Positions 36,440 through 43,313 of a stretch of DNA of 64,000 bases are shown one piece after another; within the stretch, counting starts at the first letter, position 1, and the number at the start of each line of letters is the position of its first letter. The stretch is from Pseudomonas sp. CC6-YY-74. Its GTDB lineage: Bacteria; Pseudomonadota; Gammaproteobacteria; Pseudomonadales; Pseudomonadaceae. The translations under genes were made by a program, and so were the position numbers. The stretch lies in NCBI RefSeq assembly GCF_002025205.1, contig NZ_CP019947.1, positions 4,502,001 through 4,566,000 of the forward strand, given 5' to 3'. The notes beneath the pieces are model-generated. The model ran no database searches, was not told where the DNA came from, and saw only the letters and a program-made list of their open reading frames with translations.

Positions 36440-37210
36440 TCAAAGACTCTGCATCGTCCGGCACTTGGGGAAAGTCGAGCAGCCCCAGAACTGCTGTCCC
36501 ATTTTCGCCCCTGACTTCACGGTACGGATCAGCAGCGCGCTGCCACATTTCGGACACTGCCGCTCGGCTGTTGGATCACTGCGGCGTTTGAGGTTTTGCA
36601 CGTGCTCGCGGTGGGTGGCGAGGGTCGGTGCGCGGCGACCGTTTTGCAGGGCTTTCAACATGGCGTCGACGTCAGCCTCGCTGAATACCGGCTGCTGGAA
36701 TGACTTGATGTAGCGGATAAATCCGATGCCCTGAGTCACGTTGGCCGGCACTTCGGTCTTGAAGGTGCTGCCGCCGACAAAGGTGATAACCGAGTGCAGG
36801 TGCTCCGGGTTAACGCCCAGGGTGGCTTCCAAAGCCTTGAGGTGCTTGTAGTTCTGCCGCAGCGGGTTCTGGAACTTGAACGTGCGTTTGTAGAGCTTCT
36901 GCGTCCACTGTGGCTGCTTTTCGCTGCCAAAGATCCAGCCGCTCATGTTCTTGGTTTCTAGCACGAAGATGCCGAAGGGCGAGAGGAATACGTGGTCGAT
37001 CTGGGTGGTGCCGTCGGGTGTGCTCAGGGTGACGTTGTGCAGGCGGCGGTAGGTTTGCTTGTCCAGCTGCCAATGAGCGAACAGGCGCACCAGGAGTTCG
37101 CCGATGTGGCCCTTGGCCCAAGGCGACTTGAGCAGGCCGACCAGCAGCATCAGCGGAATAAACCAGCCCAGCGTGCCCCAGACCTGCGCGATAACGGGGG
37201 TGAAGTCCAT
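36440..37210 (-). CDS. NERD-domain protein with C-terminal topoisomerase-type zinc finger
   Basis: 256 residues. A hydrophobic segment (WFIPLMLLVGLL) near the N-terminus may anchor it to the membrane. The nuclease-related domain shows TQIDHVFLSPFGIFVLETKN, with the Asp and Glu-x-Lys of the PD-(D/E)xK-like core, about residues 35-150. The C-terminus carries CPKCG and WGCSTFPKC, a four-Cys zinc ribbon like that of topoisomerase I. Such proteins may process DNA; the biological role is not established. GAAGG precedes the start. Confidence 0.85.
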   Translation of the reverse strand: MDFTPVIAQVWGTLGWFIPLMLLVGLLKSPWAKGHIGELLVRLFAHWQLDKQTYRRLHNVTLSTPDGTTQIDHVFLSPFGIFVLETKNMSGWIFGSEKQPQWTQKLYKRTFKFQNPLRQNYKHLKALEATLGVNPEHLHSVITFVGGSTFKTEVPANVTQGIGFIRYIKSFQQPVFSEADVDAMLKALQNGRRAPTLATHREHVQNLKRRSDPTAERQCPKCGSALLIRTVKSGAKMGQQFWGCSTFPKCRTMQSL

Positions 37211-37398
37211 TTCTCAACCTTCAGTAATTCTGAGTTACCCGGATACTACCGAAAGTAAGCGTAAATGGACGAACGTATTCAATGACGATATTCGGCTCAT
37301 TACGTGAGCCGATTATTCTGGCTATTCGGCTCACAAGCTTCCTGGCCCTATTTCAGGCTTGAGTATCAGCCGCCACGTTGATTTGTGATGCGGTCATC

Positions 37399-37432
37399 TA
37401 TACGTTACATCTGCTCTATTTAGTAACGTATG
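37399..37432. promoter_or_regulatory. Operator of XRE gene 2
   Basis: TATACGTTAC (37399-37408) and GTAACGTATG (37423-37432) are inverted, 9 of 10 matching, with the same 14-base spacing and the same distance to the start codon as the site before XRE gene 1. Confidence 0.65.
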
Positions 37433-37438
37433 CATAAC

Positions 37439-37690
37439 ATGGACCATTCCCTAATCACGCAGCGTCTCGGCCAGCAGCTTCGCCAGCGCCGCCTCAATCG
37501 TGGACTGACCCAGGCTGCGCTCGCTTCTCTGGCTGGCCTTACCCGGCAGAAAATCATCGCTATCGAAAAGGGTGACCTGTCGGTGGGCATGCTGGCTTAT
37601 GCGAGAGCGCTGGCAGCTCTAGATGCCGAGTTCAATGTCGTGCCCGCAGTCATGCCCACGCTGGACGAAATCCATGCAGTATTCGATTGA
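37439..37690 (+). CDS. XRE-family helix-turn-helix regulator (HipB-like), copy 2
   Basis: 83 residues, close paralogue of the protein at 28816: HTH LNRGLTQAALASLAGLTRQK and the same C-terminal pattern VMPTLDEIHAVFD. The ATG at 37439 is preferred over one at 37430 because the paralogue has no start there. No toxin gene follows. It is probably autoregulated and may cross-regulate copy 1 because their operators match. Confidence 0.85.
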   Translation: MDHSLITQRLGQQLRQRRLNRGLTQAALASLAGLTRQKIIAIEKGDLSVGMLAYARALAALDAEFNVVPAVMPTLDEIHAVFD

Positions 37691-37740
37691 TGGCGACCCT
37701 GCCGGCGGTTTCTATCGCAGGATAGCTCGCTGTCGTCTCC

Positions 37741-37998
37741 TCACTCTCCTGACCGCTGCTCGTTGAGGATGTCTTCAATCGTGCGCTGGTGTCCTGCCTT
37801 GACCAGCTTCAGGTCATAGCCGGCCGCTTCCAGCAGCCGAACCAGCACCGAAACGCTCATGTCGCCTTTGGCCAGTGTTTCCATGCGCGTCACCGTGGTA
37901 CGCGAGACGCCGGCACGGCTGGCCAGCGCTTCTTGGCTCAGCTTCGCCTCACCACGGGCCTGTTTTAGCATTTCGGAAACATCGTAGAGAGAGGTCAT
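37741..37998 (-). CDS. XRE-family helix-turn-helix regulator, third copy type
   Basis: 85 residues from the ATG at 37998, with GAAGG 6 bases upstream. HTH: LSQEALASRAGVSRTTVTRMETLAKGD. The C-terminus KAGHQRTIEDILNEQRS is unlike the two HipB-like paralogues. It is convergent with XRE copy 2. Three palindromes of the form TGTAGCC-N4-GGCTACA lie around and upstream of its start, one overlapping the leader, which suggests autorepression. Confidence 0.82.
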   Translation of the reverse strand: MTSLYDVSEMLKQARGEAKLSQEALASRAGVSRTTVTRMETLAKGDMSVSVLVRLLEAAGYDLKLVKAGHQRTIEDILNEQRSGE

Positions 37999-37999
37999 T

Positions 38000-38144
38000 T
38001 GTAGCCTTCGGGCATCAAAAAAAGCGAATATGCCGAAAAATGTAGCCCTTGGGCTACATTTACACAAGGGCTGCCAGCCTTGAGCTGTAGCTGACAGGTT
38101 ACGAAATGGGTGTGTTAGTCATAATTTGTGGCCTCAAGGCTACA
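38000..38144. promoter_or_regulatory. Three related palindromes upstream of the third XRE gene
   Basis: 38041-38058 is the perfect TGTAGCCCTTGGGCTACA. 38127-38144 is TGTGGCC-TCAA-GGCTACA. 38000-38017 is TGTAGCC-TTCG-GGCATCA, lying over the ribosome-binding site. All keep a 4-base spacer. They may control both this regulator and the genes on its right. Confidence 0.65.
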
Positions 38145-38238
38145 GGTCAGCTGGCATCACTAAGCTCATGACTGCGCTCTAGAGTGGGCGCGGGATCAGG
38201 TGGTCGCCGTCCTTGCTCAATCGACCTGCGGCAGCTAC

Positions 38239-38625
38239 TCATCTGCCAGCGTCGGCCGCGCCCTGGCGATCTAGCTCGCGCTCGATGCTCAGCCACTCGT
38301 CCTTGAGCCGATAACGAAGGTAGGCCACGAAGGCCTGATCGCGCAGGCGGCGAAAGGTCGAGGTGCGGCGGGCTTCCTGAGTGCTCTCGATAGTCTCGGT
38401 GAGCCAAGTGCTCTCGAATGCTGTCCAGATCGGCGGGATGGGGGCCTGCAGGTTGGAATAGCAAACGGGAGCCACTTCCTCGAAGAACGCGACCTCTATC
38501 GTGGCGAGGTCAAATCCCGCCAACTGCCGAGCGATGGCGTTGTAGTCGACTTCGTTGTCGATGAAGGCATCCGATAGCGCCGACCACAATCGAGTGCGCT
38601 CATCGCGCGTCAAAACACTTCCCAC
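38239..38625 (-). CDS. Probable immunity protein beside a truncated toxin (hypothetical)
   Basis: 128 residues from a GTG at 38625, which has GAGGAG at ideal spacing inside the end of the preceding ORF. Sequence features: LTRDERTRLWSALSDAFIDN, FFEEVAPVCYSNLQAPIPPI and FVAYLRYRLKDEWLSIEREL, a soluble helical cytoplasmic protein. Proteins of this look commonly accompany T6SS cargo genes; the name and mechanism are unknown to me. Overlap of 16 bases with the upstream glycine-zipper ORF supports a toxin-immunity pair. Confidence 0.65.
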   Translation of the reverse strand: MGSVLTRDERTRLWSALSDAFIDNEVDYNAIARQLAGFDLATIEVAFFEEVAPVCYSNLQAPIPPIWTAFESTWLTETIESTQEARRTSTFRRLRDQAFVAYLRYRLKDEWLSIERELDRQGAADAGR

Positions 38626-38912
38626 TTGGAAAACTCCTCAAGTTCGTCATCCAGGGCGTCTGCTGCGATCCCGCCCACTGCTCCACCCGCTAGCACCACG
38701 GCGATGGCGCAGAACGGTGCGCCGGGGCCACAGATGAGCGAGACGCCAAGACCAGCGAGAAGGCCGCCTGCGGCACCGCCACCGATGATCATGCCTTGGC
38801 GCGCAGTCTCCTTTTCGCCTAAATCGGTGTCCGGAATCAGTAGACCACTACACTCCGCATTGCCCCAGGTTATGCGAGGGGCGCTATTTATGGCTTCTGG
38901 ATGTAGTTCTGC
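38610..38912 (-). pseudogene. Glycine-zipper toxin fragment, 5' truncated
   Basis: The frame is open for 100 codons but has no ATG until 38792, and that one lacks a good ribosome-binding site. It reads ECSGLLIPDTDLGEKETARQ, then two hydrophobic Gly-rich segments (MIIGGGAAGGLLAGLGVSLI and VVLAGGAVGGIAADALDDEL), ending FSKWEVF. Glycine zippers of this type occur in membrane-inserting T6SS effectors such as Tse4. The frame begins inside the end of the CHAP gene, so the N-terminal part seems lost. If translation starts at 38792, the product would be 60 residues. Confidence 0.5.
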
Positions 38913-39535
38913 TCAGGTACAGACAGTTCGTCAGCTGGCTGCAGCCTCAGCCAGCCCAGTGCCCGTGCCTGCTCGATATACCAGTGACCTTCTCGTTGGG
39001 TAAGCCCTAGGTCTTCTCTGGAGCTGCCAAAGGGGCCGGGGTTTTGTTGGGCGATCTGCAGGGTGTCGGTGCCAACGCTGGCAATAATCGCAACGTGACC
39101 GTAGCGGTTGAGCAGCGAGGGGGCGAATACCAGCAAGTCTTCTGCTTGCGGTTGCTCGGCGCTGCCGTTGCGGAACTGCAGCATCGCCCGTTTGGCGTTC
39201 AAACTGCCGTCGCTGAGGGTTGGGTCGAAGAAGTCTTTGGCGTGCCCATAGGTGTCGAGCATGCGGTGGCCATGCCGCTCGAAGTAGTAGCGTTTGACGA
39301 ACTCCACGCACTGATAGCGCAGGCCCAGGTTGTAACCATCCTGGCTCAGGTTACGGCCCTGCACCGTATTGACCCCGCCGTTGTAGTAGATCGCCACGCC
39401 ATTTAGCTCATCGAGTTGTTCGCCCACGGCATGCTGGCTGTTGGGGTTGATACGGGTAACGGCTGCATAAGTCGCCAGAGCGATAAAAGGCAGCAGCACA
39501 CAGCTAGCGAGCAGGGCGATTCGGCGTTTGTTCAT
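38888..39535 (-). CDS. CHAP-domain amidase/peptidase with N-terminal membrane anchor
   Basis: 215 residues from the ATG at 39535. Residues 5-25 form a signal anchor (IALLASCVLLPFIALATYAA). The CHAP core has the catalytic Cys in LRYQCVEFVKRYYFERHG and the His in LNRYGHVAIIASV, followed by LQIAQQNPGPF, the arrangement also seen in the amidase half of glutathionylspermidine synthetase. It could cut peptidoglycan peptides or another gamma-glutamyl amide in the periplasm. It lies within cargo module 2, after a lipoprotein gene. Confidence 0.8.
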   Translation of the reverse strand: MNKRRIALLASCVLLPFIALATYAAVTRINPNSQHAVGEQLDELNGVAIYYNGGVNTVQGRNLSQDGYNLGLRYQCVEFVKRYYFERHGHRMLDTYGHAKDFFDPTLSDGSLNAKRAMLQFRNGSAEQPQAEDLLVFAPSLLNRYGHVAIIASVGTDTLQIAQQNPGPFGSSREDLGLTQREGHWYIEQARALGWLRLQPADELSVPEQNYIQKP

Positions 39536-39646
39536 CGTGAGGTCTTTATCAATTGGAGAGCGGTGCTGTAGCTCTTTGGTCTGGATCGTCAGTACGGCAT
39601 GGAGCGCCAATGCCCCAGGTTTGGGCCATCTTCTGTTGAGTGCCGG

Positions 39647-40042
39647 TTATTCAGTGACCTGGAGCGTGTAGAGCTTTTCCACATCCTGCCCCGCGCATTG
39701 GGTGCCATAGGTACTGCCATAGACCAGTACGTTGTAGCGTCCGGTCTCGGTTGGAGTCCCTCGGATTTCGCCATGCTTGTCTCTTTCGGTGTGGGTCAAC
39801 TCCAAACCATCGGGCAGGGGTTTGCTGGGTGCTACCTGCAGTGTGCTCACTGGGGTGCTGGCGTTGATCACATCTATACGGATGCTATACGGCACGCCCA
39901 CGGCGGCGGCAGGAAGCGCATTGGGCAGAAGTTCCGGGTTGGGCCTTAGGGCGCAGCCGGCCACAACATTGCCGAGCATGAGGACTTCACAGCCTGTTAG
40001 CGAAGTGGCCATACAGAGAGTGAGCAGCGTCTTTTGCAGCAT
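39647..40042 (-). CDS. Lipoprotein with Ig-like domain
   Basis: 131 residues. The signal MLQKTLLTLCMATSLTGC ends in a lipobox with acceptor Cys18. The mature part has GVPYSIRIDVINASTPVSTL, GLELTHTERDKHGEIRGTP and YNVLVYGSTYGTQC, a putative Ig-like fold of the He_PIG type. Two Cys may pair. It lies 29 bases after the immunity candidate; its own role is unknown. Confidence 0.75.
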   Translation of the reverse strand: MLQKTLLTLCMATSLTGCEVLMLGNVVAGCALRPNPELLPNALPAAAVGVPYSIRIDVINASTPVSTLQVAPSKPLPDGLELTHTERDKHGEIRGTPTETGRYNVLVYGSTYGTQCAGQDVEKLYTLQVTE

Positions 40043-40071
40043 GGTTGCGTTGTTCTTTGCGGAGGAGGTGG

Positions 40072-40668
40072 TTAGCGCGATTTGCGTTCGAGTTCTGCTA
40101 TTTCAGCAAAGGCTTTTCGATGCTCGGCTTGCGAGGCATAGTCGCCGCTGATTTCCTTGGCGTCTTTCCCGGTTAGGTCATTGCCAGTCAGCGCATCGCG
40201 CGCGAACAGGATGGCAAACTTCCGACCGTCCAATTCCAAGTAGAGGTAGTAGTAGTCCTCGGGCTTGTTGGGCTCGGCGAAGGCGCTGTAGGTATAGCGG
40301 ATGCGATGGCTGAGATCGGGCGGGTTCAGTATCAGTGCCTGGGTATCTGTGTCTTCAAGGTAGCTGCTGTCGAAGGCTTCGGCCGCGGCATAGGGAAGCT
40401 CGGCCAATTGCTCGGGTGTAAAGGGCCTGAGCTGGCTGCGTAGCATGGTGACATTGCTGGCTCCGCCGTCGGCCTCAATGTTGCGTGGTTTGTACATGCC
40501 ACTAACAAACCACTGGCTGGCATCGAACATCTCTTCGACTTCGAAACCGCCGTAATACATCATGATTTTTTTAGGCATTTGGCTTTCCTTGGCATTCAGA
40601 TAAAGCCCGGTCGCCAAACTGGCGACCAGGGCAATGCTACATAGCAGTAGCTTGTTCAAGCGCCTCAT
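40072..40668 (-). CDS. Candidate periplasmic immunity protein for the module 2 effector
   Basis: 198 residues. A signal or anchor (LLLCSIALVASLATGLYLNA) is followed by a soluble domain with MMYYGGFEVEEMFDASQWFV, EDYYYLYLELDGRKFAILFA and a charged C-terminus. It overlaps the upstream effector gene by four bases (ATGA), the arrangement expected for effector-immunity pairs. No family is recognised. Confidence 0.7.
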   Translation of the reverse strand: MRRLNKLLLCSIALVASLATGLYLNAKESQMPKKIMMYYGGFEVEEMFDASQWFVSGMYKPRNIEADGGASNVTMLRSQLRPFTPEQLAELPYAAAEAFDSSYLEDTDTQALILNPPDLSHRIRYTYSAFAEPNKPEDYYYLYLELDGRKFAILFARDALTGNDLTGKDAKEISGDYASQAEHRKAFAEIAELERKSR

Positions 40669-41696
40669 AGTGGCTTGTATTCCCGCAGGGTGGCAGGCAC
40701 CCCAGTGGGCGAGTCGCCCGCACGCACAGGGCGAACCGCCCCCTCAGCGTCCAGTGGGTAACCGATGGTTCGATCATTTCCATCGCGACTATTGGCATGG
40801 CGTACTAGGGCCTCATCCTGCGCGCTGGCAGTTTTGATCGGTGGCTGTGGCGCGGTTGCGTTAGGTAGTTGGGCGTTTGCATCTTTACTGGCCTGTCGGT
40901 GCGCGGCTAGGCGCCTCTGATAGTCGCTGAGTCGACGCCTGTATGCCTTCATTGCTTGTGCGTCGGCTTTGGTTTTCTCCTGGGCATTGGTTAACCCAGC
41001 ACGATCACTGGCATTGCCATAGGTCTGGTCATAATTACTGCGCCGTGGAAACGCCCACACAGCAGTTTGAGCGGTGTTGGCGATCAACTGCGCCAGGCTT
41101 TGCTCGTACAGCGGATCTTCACCTTCGCTGACGTGTACGTCTGCATGAATACCAAGACCGGTACGGCAGGCGTAGGAGTGAATCTTGGCACTCAGGTCGA
41201 ACGCCTCAGGCTTGAGCATGAGGGCTTGGGCATCGCGCATGCGGTAACTGTCTGCCTTATCCAGCTCATAACCAAACTCGATGGTGCCAACCAGGCCGTG
41301 GGAGAAAAAGTCGAGCTGCTTGATCTCGCGCTTCTTGTTGATGCGCAGGTTGATAAAGTCGAGTAGTTGGGCGATGGAATCCAGTTCACGGTACTTGGCG
41401 CCATAGCGGGTTTCGACCACGTCCTTCACGGCGTCGAGCAGGGGGCGTTCGTAGTCTTCGGTGAAAATCAGAAAAATACGCTGGGTGGCATCGTTGGCGC
41501 TTGCCGGCGGGTAGAGGCGAACTTGCCGGATGCCTTGGTTGATAAAACGCATCTTGTTGCCTTTCTGCCCACGCAGCTTTTCCATCAGGCCCATATGCGA
41601 GGCGCCGACTACGGTAATGAAGTCGCGCTGTAGCGAAACAGGGATCTGTTGAATAGCGTGCTGGGAGCTGGTCTTACCCTGGTGAGGCGCTGTCAT
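40665..41696 (-). CDS. Putative T6SS effector with caspase-like His-Gly/Ala-Cys motifs
   Basis: 343 residues, no signal peptide. After a hydrophobic strand comes IKQLDFFSHGLVG (H133-G134), and 44 residues later KIHSYACRTGLGIHAD (C177). A strand ending in HG and a strand ending in AC(R)xG are the hallmarks of clan CD cysteine peptidases (caspase, gingipain and DUF4347-type domains). The C-terminal third is Gln/Ala/Lys-rich and extended. The gene follows the PAAR gene by 11 bases and overlaps an exported immunity-like gene, so secretion is likely. Peptidase activity is inference. Confidence 0.65.
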   Translation of the reverse strand: MTAPHQGKTSSQHAIQQIPVSLQRDFITVVGASHMGLMEKLRGQKGNKMRFINQGIRQVRLYPPASANDATQRIFLIFTEDYERPLLDAVKDVVETRYGAKYRELDSIAQLLDFINLRINKKREIKQLDFFSHGLVGTIEFGYELDKADSYRMRDAQALMLKPEAFDLSAKIHSYACRTGLGIHADVHVSEGEDPLYEQSLAQLIANTAQTAVWAFPRRSNYDQTYGNASDRAGLTNAQEKTKADAQAMKAYRRRLSDYQRRLAAHRQASKDANAQLPNATAPQPPIKTASAQDEALVRHANSRDGNDRTIGYPLDAEGAVRPVRAGDSPTGVPATLREYKPL

Positions 41697-41707
41697 TGCA
41701 TCTGTCC

Positions 41708-42235
41708 TTAGAAGCTAATGCCCTGTTGCTTGAGGTGGTTGGCCGCATCCCGGCCCCAGCGAACGACCACGGATTGTGGGGCTTTGGTGAATACCCGCTC
41801 GGTATTGCCGTAGGCATTGGTGTAACCGACAAAGCGCTGGCCATCGCCGCACTCCACGCAGTACAGCGCGTCCTCGACAGGCTGGCCGCTATTGCTGTCT
41901 ATCAGCTGGTACTGCTCGCTGTGCCTGGGCAGGATCTCTGGTGCGCTGAACGGCGCGCTGCCCGATTGAGTACCAACCAGTACGTCTCCTGAACCGGTGA
42001 TGATGATCCCGCCATGAGCGGTGGCACTACCAAGAAACGCAATGGGTTTTCCATTGACCAGGATGCTGCCTATACCTTCGGTGACCGCATCGCCACAGGC
42101 CGTACTATCACCGACACGCAGGGTGGGTAGGTTGTTGATCAGTACATCCGGCGAACCACTGGTGGTCGGGTTGGTGCCATGCCCAGGAATGGGGCAAGCA
42201 TTTAAATCGCTAAGGCGGGAGGCTGGTTTTGCCAT
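41708..42235 (-). CDS. PAAR-domain T6SS spike protein with TTR-like extension (module 2)
   Basis: 175 residues, similar to the PAAR protein at 29269: KPASRLSDLNACPIPGHGTN, SATAHGGIIITGSGDVLVG. Residues about 105-175 (YQLIDSNSGQPVEDALYCVE, GYTNAYGNTERVF) look like the same transthyretin-type extension. AAGGA lies 8 bases before the ATG. It heads the minus-strand cargo module and is the likely carrier for the effector behind it. Confidence 0.88.
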   Translation of the reverse strand: MAKPASRLSDLNACPIPGHGTNPTTSGSPDVLINNLPTLRVGDSTACGDAVTEGIGSILVNGKPIAFLGSATAHGGIIITGSGDVLVGTQSGSAPFSAPEILPRHSEQYQLIDSNSGQPVEDALYCVECGDGQRFVGYTNAYGNTERVFTKAPQSVVVRWGRDAANHLKQQGISF

Positions 42236-42396
42236 GGCTGTCGTCCTTGTGCCAAGTGATCAGGCATTCTGAGCTCCATGGGATTTTTTCGGTGTGGCTA
42301 AGTTCACTTTTCGCGGCGTTAACTTCCTGCGTGCTCTTGCCTTAAATTCCGCAAGGTGTCGTCGACGAAGGCGCAGCCCCAGTAAATCACTGAGAA

Positions 42397-43140
42397 ATGA
42401 TGATGCGTATCCACTTGCTGTCGGACCTGCACAATGAGTTCAGCCCCTTTACTCCAGAGCCCATGGACTGCGATGTCGTCATTCTGGCGGGCGACATCGA
42501 TGTCAAGGCACGCGCTGTTGAGTGGGCCAGGCAATCCTTCTCTGGGCCAGTGTTGTACGTGCCAGGCAATCACGAGTTTTACGGTGGGCACCTGACTCAC
42601 ACTCTGCAGAAACTGCGGGCGGCTCAGGATGATCGCGTTCGGGTGTTGGATCGGGATGAATTGATCCTTGGTGGTACAAGGTTTCTGGGCGCGACCATGT
42701 GGACGGATTTCACCGCAACCGGCAACTCGCCGATGGCATGCTTGAGTGCGCAGAATGCGATGAACGACTTCCGGCAAATCCGCACTGAAAGCTATAGACC
42801 TATCCGCCCGGCTGATTTGGTTGCCCAGTCAGTGCAGACAAAGGATTGGCTACGCATGAAGTTGTCGGAACCATTTGACGGCCCAACTGTGGTGATCACT
42901 CACCATGCGCCAACGCTACGCTCCCTCCAAGGCAACCCGCACGCGGGTACTCACATGGATGCCGCGTATGCCAATCGCTGGGAAGACCTCATGGGTGGTG
43001 AGCACATGGCGCTGTGGGTGCATGGCCATTCGCATATGGCTGTCGACTATGACGTGGCGGGAACGCGGGTGGTCTGCAATCCCAGGGGGTATCCGGGGGA
43101 AGAGACGGGCTTTCGCTCGAATCTGATCATTGAGCTTTAA
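42397..43140 (+). CDS. Metallophosphoesterase
   Basis: 247 residues. All five calcineurin-type motifs are present: LSDLHNE, LAGDID, GNHEFYGG, VITHHAPT and VHGHSH. Three ATG codons stand in a row at 42397-42405; any could serve. No signal. The substrate is unknown. It separates the T6SS cargo module from the tRNA and is divergent from the PAAR gene. Confidence 0.88.
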   Translation: MMMRIHLLSDLHNEFSPFTPEPMDCDVVILAGDIDVKARAVEWARQSFSGPVLYVPGNHEFYGGHLTHTLQKLRAAQDDRVRVLDRDELILGGTRFLGATMWTDFTATGNSPMACLSAQNAMNDFRQIRTESYRPIRPADLVAQSVQTKDWLRMKLSEPFDGPTVVITHHAPTLRSLQGNPHAGTHMDAAYANRWEDLMGGEHMALWVHGHSHMAVDYDVAGTRVVCNPRGYPGEETGFRSNLIIEL

Positions 43141-43192
43141 CCAGCCGGCTATAGCTATGGGACTGGTCTAGCTGCTTTTCCTGCGGACATGA

Positions 43193-43217
43193 AAAAGCCG
43201 CGCAGTGCGCGGCTTTT
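43193..43217 (-). terminator. Intrinsic terminator between the metallophosphoesterase and tRNA genes
   Basis: The stem AAAAGCCGCGC, loop, GCGCGGCTTTT serves both strands; on the minus strand it lies four bases beyond the tRNA. Confidence 0.85.
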
Positions 43218-43221
43218 AAGT

Positions 43222-43298
<77 letters not shown>

Positions 43299-43313
43299 TC
43301 AGAAGCCGGCGGA

